Shown here: positions 5,814 through 9,059 of the stretch, piece by piece
Layout: each line of letters starts with the position of its first letter
Numbering within the stretch: position 1 is the first letter of the stretch
Source of the DNA: Candidatus Acetothermia bacterium
GTDB taxonomy: Bacteria; Bipolaricaulota; Bipolaricaulia; Bipolaricaulales; Bipolaricaulaceae
Assembly: GCA_003552425.1 (NCBI GenBank)
Contig: PUMC01000114.1
Location: 1 to 9,059, forward strand
Direction of reading: 5' to 3'
DNA: 9,059 nucleotides
Made by a program: the position numbers and the translations under genes
The notes under the pieces: generated by a model
The model's input: only the letters and a program-made list of their open reading frames with translations
Databases searched by the model: none
Told to the model about the DNA's origin: nothing

Positions 5814-6589
5814 AGCGTGCACTTGTTCGCGGCGCCGGCGATGTGGCCACGGCGGTGGCCCTTGCCCTCTGCCAGAAAGGCTACACGGTCTTGTGCACGG
5901 AACGCCCGCACCCGACAGCGCTCCGCCGGATGGCCTCCTTTGCCGAGGCGGTGTACGAAGGCACGTGGACGGTGGACGGTGTCGAGGCCCGGCTGGCGGG
6001 CACCGTGCCCGAAGCCCTGGCCCTGGCCGAGCGCGGAACGATTCCGGTGCTCGTGCCCGAGGGGGACGCCATCCCTGAGCTCAACCCTGAACTCCTCGTC
6101 GACGCGCGTATGGCCAAGCGAAACCTCGGCACAGGCCTCGATGAGGCCCCCACGGTCATCGGTCTTGGCCCTGGGTTCACCGCGGGTGAGGACTGTCACG
6201 CCGCCGTGGAGACCCTCTCCGGGCCCGACCTTGGGCGCGTATACCAAAAGGGTTCGCCGCTTGCCCCCACGCACCGTCCGTGCGTGATCGGCGGGCTCGG
6301 CGATGCGCGTGTCCTCCGCGCCCCTTCCGAGGAGCCGTTCGTCGGGTTCCGGAAGATCGGCGACGGGGTAGCGTCCGGGGATTGGGTGGCCTCGTGCGGC
6401 CGCCATCGGCTGCGCGCCCTCTGTAGCGGTGTCATCTGGGGGATCCTCCGCTCGGGGATCACCGTCCCGCCCGGCACCAAGGCCGTAGAGGTCGACCCCC
6501 GCAACAACCCAGATCTCCCCTACAGTGTGGCCGACCGAGCCCGCAACGTGGCCAGCGCTGTCCTCGCTGCCCTTGAACGTCTGCGTTGA
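5810..6589 (+). CDS. yqeB: YqeB-family selenium-dependent molybdenum hydroxylase system protein
   Basis: This 259-aa protein matches the YqeB/EF2563 family, found with selenium-dependent molybdenum hydroxylases (xanthine dehydrogenase-like enzymes), where it is thought to help mature the selenium-containing cofactor. Visible blocks are a Rossmann-like start RGAGDVATAVA (7-17), FAEAVYEG (44-51), VDARMAKRNLGT (97-108), the signature VIGLGPGFTAGEDCHAAVET (116-135), and a C-terminal biotinyl/lipoyl-like beta segment with VLRAPSEEPF (168-177) and IGDGVASGDWVASCG (183-197). Length is normal for the family. The ATGA overlap with the hydantoinase gene implies coupled translation; upstream GGGGGAAGG is only a weak ribosome site. 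No molybdenum hydroxylase, YqeC, MocA or selD gene is in the window. The family call is secure; the biochemical role is known only by association. Confidence 0.9.
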   Translation: MKRALVRGAGDVATAVALALCQKGYTVLCTERPHPTALRRMASFAEAVYEGTWTVDGVEARLAGTVPEALALAERGTIPVLVPEGDAIPELNPELLVDARMAKRNLGTGLDEAPTVIGLGPGFTAGEDCHAAVETLSGPDLGRVYQKGSPLAPTHRPCVIGGLGDARVLRAPSEEPFVGFRKIGDGVASGDWVASCGRHRLRALCSGVIWGILRSGITVPPGTKAVEVDPRNNPDLPYSVADRARNVASAVLAALERLR

Positions 6590-6635
6590 TCATCATCCCC
6601 TAGTCGGGTCGCGTGTGGATGGTATGATCCTCCGG

Positions 6636-6641
6636 CATAAT
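6636..6641 (+). promoter_or_regulatory. -10 element of rlmN, leaderless
   Basis: CATAAT (five of six matches) ends 7 nt before ATG 6649, so transcription would start at or one base before the start codon. A second -10-like TATGAT lies at 6623-6628 and would give a roughly 14-nt leader without a Shine-Dalgarno. Neither has a convincing -35. Confidence 0.55.
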
Positions 6642-6648
6642 CACCCCG

Positions 6649-7674
6649 ATGAACCTCCTCGACCTCTCCTACGAGCAGCTCGCCGAACTCCTTGCCGCCT
6701 GGGGGGAGCCTTCCTTCCGGGCCCGGCAGGTGTGGGGCTGGCTATGGCGGCGGTTGGCCGACGATTTCGAGGCGATGACCGATCTTCCGGGTGGCCTCCG
6801 GCAGCGGCTCGCTGATGTGTCCCGGGGGTGGACCGCCGTTCCGGGCGCGCTCCAGCTCGACGCTGACGAGGGCACCGAGAAGGCGCTTCTTTCCTTCCCC
6901 GATGGGGAGGCGGTGGAAGCGGTGCTCATGCGGGAAGGGACCCGGCGGACGGTGTGCGTCTCCACCCAGGTAGGCTGCCCTGTGGGCTGCGCGTTCTGTG
7001 CCACGGGGCAAGGGGAGTGCTCACGGTCGCTGAGTGCAGGGGAGATTGCCGCTCAAGTGCTTCACTTCGCCCGACGTCTGGCCGCCAAGGAAGAGCGGGT
7101 GACCCATGTGGTGGTGATGGGGATGGGCGAGCCCCTCCTCAACTACGCGGCTACACTGCGGGCGATCCGCAACCTGAACCAGCCGGAGGGTTTTGCCTTG
7201 GGGGCTCGGCGGTTCACCCTGTCCACCGTGGGTGTGGTCCCGGGGATCCGGAAGCTCGCCAACGAGGGCCTCGAACTCAACCTGGCCGTTTCGCTCCACG
7301 CGCCCAAGGATGAACTCCGCGCAGAGCTCGTGCCCGCAGCCCGTCGGTGGCCCATCCGCGACGTGCTCGCTGCGGCGGACGACTACGCTTCGTCCACCGG
7401 GAGGCGGGTGAGCTACGAGTACGTGATGCTCGCTGGGATCAACGATGCCCCGGTCCAGGCCCATGCCCTGTCAGGGCTCTTGAGGGGGCGCTTGGCCCAT
7501 GTGAACCTTATCCCCTACAACCCTGCGCCCGGACTTCCTTTTGAGCGCCCGCCTGACGAACGGGTGGAGAACTTCCGGGTGATCCTCGTTCAGCGGGGTG
7601 TCGAGGCCACGATCCGCCGCTCCCGGGGAACGCGCATCGCTGCCGGCTGCGGCCAGCTGAGCGTGCGTCACTGA
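6649..7674 (+). CDS. rlmN: 23S rRNA (adenine-2503-C2) / tRNA methyltransferase RlmN
   Basis: RlmN is a radical-SAM enzyme that methylates C2 of A2503 in 23S rRNA, and in some bacteria A37 of tRNAs. The 341-aa length is typical. Residues 1-60 are the small N-terminal RNA-binding domain (FRARQVWGWLWRR). The radical-SAM cluster motif is CPVGCAFC (Cys110, Cys114, Cys117), preceded by VCVSTQ with the conserved Cys103. SAM-binding GMGEPLLNY is at 158-166, LSTVGVVPGI at 191-200, and LAVSLHAPKDELR at 212-224. The HVNLIPYNP block (284-292) precedes the C-terminal GTRIAAGCGQL, whose Cys334 corresponds to the catalytic methyl-carrying cysteine. The final TIRRSRGTRI fits RlmN; a Cfr assignment is unlikely given the core context, although the two families share the fold. 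It stands alone, with a promoter just before the ATG. Confidence 0.96.
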   Translation: MNLLDLSYEQLAELLAAWGEPSFRARQVWGWLWRRLADDFEAMTDLPGGLRQRLADVSRGWTAVPGALQLDADEGTEKALLSFPDGEAVEAVLMREGTRRTVCVSTQVGCPVGCAFCATGQGECSRSLSAGEIAAQVLHFARRLAAKEERVTHVVVMGMGEPLLNYAATLRAIRNLNQPEGFALGARRFTLSTVGVVPGIRKLANEGLELNLAVSLHAPKDELRAELVPAARRWPIRDVLAAADDYASSTGRRVSYEYVMLAGINDAPVQAHALSGLLRGRLAHVNLIPYNPAPGLPFERPPDERVENFRVILVQRGVEATIRRSRGTRIAAGCGQLSVRH

Positions 7675-7677
7675 TCA

Positions 7678-7721
7678 GACGCTGCATACCTAGGCGGTAC
7701 TCTGGCAGTGTCTACAGCGTC
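7678..7721. terminator. Weak inverted repeat between convergent rlmN and PorV-like genes
   Basis: GACGCTG (7678-7684) and CAGCGTC (7715-7721) could pair as a 7-bp stem around a 30-nt loop in the 60-bp gap between two convergent stops. The long loop and missing T-run make it a poor terminator. It is listed as the only structure seen in this gap. Confidence 0.25.
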
Positions 7722-7734
7722 AACGGTTGTGAGC

Positions 7735-8571
7735 TCATCGAAACCTCACGGTGAGCGTTGCTCGGAACGCACTGCCGAGCGCACTGTGGAGGATCGTGAC
7801 GCCTTCGATCTGCAGTGTGCTCCACCGCGCAACGAGGCCCAGCGCGACCTGCGATGGCGAAAGCCCCATCTGGATGCCGATGCCGTGGATCCACGCCTCG
7901 GCACCTGCCCGAAGGGTCAAGGGGCCGTCGCCCAAGCCTTCCAGGGACATGGTTGCCTGACCCCAGAGAAGCTCGGTCAAGTGCAGGGGCACAGCAGCGC
8001 CGACGGCCAGCCGCTGGGGCCAGGGTTCGATATGCCCGTCACGCCCAACCACATCCTGGGACCACAGGCCCTCGACGACGAACCCGAGGCTGAACGGTCC
8101 GCGCCACAAGAGGGCTAGATCCGCTGCCCAGCCTCTTGTGTCTCCCGGGGCCAGCATCCTGACGGCCCGTCCCCTTGCTCCTACGGAGAATCCCCAGAAG
8201 AGCGGGATCCCGATCCCCGCCACCCCTCCGAGGGACACGTAGGCGAGATCGGGCTCGATAAGCCCTGAGTGAACAAGGGTAATCGCGGTCCCCAGCCAGG
8301 GTCCGGCGGCGGCCACGGTGGTGACGGATGCCGCCCCAAACTGATCGGCATAGGACGTGGAGATCCCCCAGCCTTGGAGGCGGGCCAGGCCCGCCGGGTT
8401 GTACAAGGGCGCCCATTCGTCATCGGCCACGGCGAGGAACGCCCCACCGAGGGCTATCGTCCTGGCGCTGCCAGAGAGCTCAAGCGGCATGCCCACCCCG
8501 TGGTACGCTGTCGCTGGAAGCGATGTTCCCACGAGCAGGGGGAACAACAGGGCAAGCGTTATCCATCTCAT
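7735..8571 (-). CDS. PorV/UPF0164-like outer-membrane beta-barrel protein
   Basis: This 278-aa protein begins with a clear signal peptide (MRWITLALLFPLLVGTS, with an ATA cleavage site at 20-22). It then carries the hallmark opening of PorV/UPF0164/FadL-like barrels, SGSARTIALGGAFLAVADD followed by EWAPLYNPAGLARL (33-65). The remainder is Gly/aromatic-rich alternating strands and ends in a strand (ATLTVRFR) with a near-terminal Phe, as outer-membrane barrels do. In Bacteroidetes, PorV shuttles type IX secretion cargo from the translocon; other members are simple porins. Function here is inferred. A longer frame starting at 8679 was rejected because it adds 36 unrelated residues overlapping the upstream gene and hides the signal peptide. 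ATG 8571 overlaps the protease stop by ATGA, so the two are likely translationally coupled. Only a weak GGTGGTG site precedes it. Confidence 0.8.
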   Translation of the reverse strand: MRWITLALLFPLLVGTSLPATAYHGVGMPLELSGSARTIALGGAFLAVADDEWAPLYNPAGLARLQGWGISTSYADQFGAASVTTVAAAGPWLGTAITLVHSGLIEPDLAYVSLGGVAGIGIPLFWGFSVGARGRAVRMLAPGDTRGWAADLALLWRGPFSLGFVVEGLWSQDVVGRDGHIEPWPQRLAVGAAVPLHLTELLWGQATMSLEGLGDGPLTLRAGAEAWIHGIGIQMGLSPSQVALGLVARWSTLQIEGVTILHSALGSAFRATLTVRFR

Positions 8572-9059
8572 CGCTGCACCACCAACCGCTGCACTTCCGA
8601 GCTTGCCTGGTCGGTGATCAGTACCGCCAGGTACAGGCCGTCCGCCACCAGGCGGTTCCACCGGGTGATGAGGTCCCACCGGTACTGGCCCTGCGGTTGC
8701 TCAAGGGGTACCGCCAGGAGCCTCCGCCCCGACAGGTCGTAGATGTGAAGGTCCCCGCGAGCTGTTCCCTCAGGGAGACGGTAGGTGAGCACCGCTTCCG
8801 TGCGGACGAGTTTCTCCAGGAGTTGAAGCACGGGACGTTCTCCGGGCAAGGGCAGGTCCTCATCGGGCAGGGTGGCCACCGAAGCCAGGACGTCGAGTTT
8901 CCCTGAGCCCCAGGCGTCGTTGGGGACGATGCCTGTGTGGCTGTCCGGCCGCGCCGCCGTGGTGAGGGCGAGTGCGAGTTCCTGCCAGTCAAGTTCCCGC
9001 TCTAGGCTTAGAAGGAGTGCCGCTGCACCGGCGACATGGGGGGCGGCCATGCTCGTCCC
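8568..9059 (-). CDS. Subtilisin-like (S8) protease C-terminus with FlgD/T9SS-sorting-like domain (partial)
   Basis: Only the last 163 codons are in the window; the 5' part lies beyond the right edge. The first visible residues are GTSMAAPHVAGAAALLLS, the catalytic-serine motif of S8 subtilases (Ser codon at 9051-9053). They are followed by the usual closing helix and the GSGKLDVLASV segment (WGxGKLD-type). After a short linker (PDEDLPLPGERPV), the last about 75 residues form a beta-sandwich-like tail: VLTYRLPE, GDLHIYDLSGRRLLAV, GQYRWDL, VADGLYLAVL, QRLVVQR. This is the pattern of FlgD-Ig-like and type IX secretion (type A) C-terminal domains. The protein is presumably exported, although its signal peptide is out of view. 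The stop overlaps the PorV-like gene by ATGA. The protease assignment is secure; sorting by a type IX-like route is inference. Confidence 0.88.
   Translation of the reverse strand, partial: GTSMAAPHVAGAAALLLSLERELDWQELALALTTAARPDSHTGIVPNDAWGSGKLDVLASVATLPDEDLPLPGERPVLQLLEKLVRTEAVLTYRLPEGTARGDLHIYDLSGRRLLAVPLEQPQGQYRWDLITRWNRLVADGLYLAVLITDQASSEVQRLVVQR

Noticed and set aside
5144..6406. 420-aa open frame on the minus strand
   Set aside because: It lies antisense across the hydantoinase and yqeB genes, which have unmistakable family motifs. Its translation is Arg/Gly/Pro-rich with no domain, as expected for a shadow frame in GC-rich DNA.
5810..6589. Selenocysteine (in-frame UGA) in the selenium-linked YqeB
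   Set aside because: The frame has no internal TGA and is full length. The selenium link is to the partner enzyme's cofactor, not to this protein's sequence.
6587..7677. TGATCA palindromes just after yqeB and at the end of rlmN
   Set aside because: Each includes the stop codon by chance and is only 6 bp. No further shared flanking sequence was seen, so they are not treated as a paired site.
8572..8679. In-frame N-terminal extension of the PorV-like gene
   Set aside because: It overlaps the protease tail and buries an obvious signal peptide beginning at 8571, where an ATGA overlap also supports the start.

Overview
The window is a compact, high-GC bacterial segment (roughly two-thirds G+C by eye) with nine genes, all identified by reading translations. 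Two beta-barrel/secretion-type genes at the right end point to a diderm (Gram-negative-type) cell. The base composition, close packing and leaderless-looking promoters would fit a deep-branching or thermophilic lineage such as Bipolaricaulota or a Deinococcus-Thermus-like group. That placement is a low-confidence inference because no rRNA or other marker gene is present.

Layout, left to right. (1) A plus-strand pair: a 5'-truncated zincin metallopeptidase fused to a C-terminal HEPN-like domain, overlapping by ATGA a macro-domain (ADP-ribose) gene. (2) A second plus-strand pair with its own promoter: a uridine-kinase-family P-loop kinase carrying an N-terminal threonyl-tRNA-synthetase-like region, overlapping by ATGA a flavin-reductase-like (flavoredoxin) gene. 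A strong 11-bp hairpin follows. (3) A convergent minus-strand gene for a secreted glycine-rich protein with a (Pro-Glu)7 tail. (4) A 119-bp divergent control region holding two related palindromes. (5) A plus-strand pair: a hydantoinase/dihydropyrimidinase overlapping by ATGA a YqeB-family selenium-dependent molybdenum hydroxylase protein. This resembles the hyuA(ygeZ)-yqeA-yqeB arrangement of E. coli. (6) rlmN, with its own promoter. (7) A convergent minus-strand pair cut by the right edge: the end of a subtilisin-like protease with a FlgD/sorting-signal-like C-terminal domain, overlapping by ATGA a PorV/UPF0164-like outer-membrane barrel protein.

Two patterns run through the window. All four within-operon junctions are exact ATGA overlaps. 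The three plus-strand genes that open a transcription unit have a -10-like hexamer only 6-7 nt before the ATG and no Shine-Dalgarno, so they look leaderless, whereas two of the coupled downstream genes (macro and flavin reductase) have clear GGAGG sites. The parts most worth a second look are the zincin-HEPN/macro pair, the subtilase/PorV-like pair, and the hydantoinase/YqeB pair with its unusual substrate loops. No mobile element, CRISPR array, tRNA or rRNA was seen.
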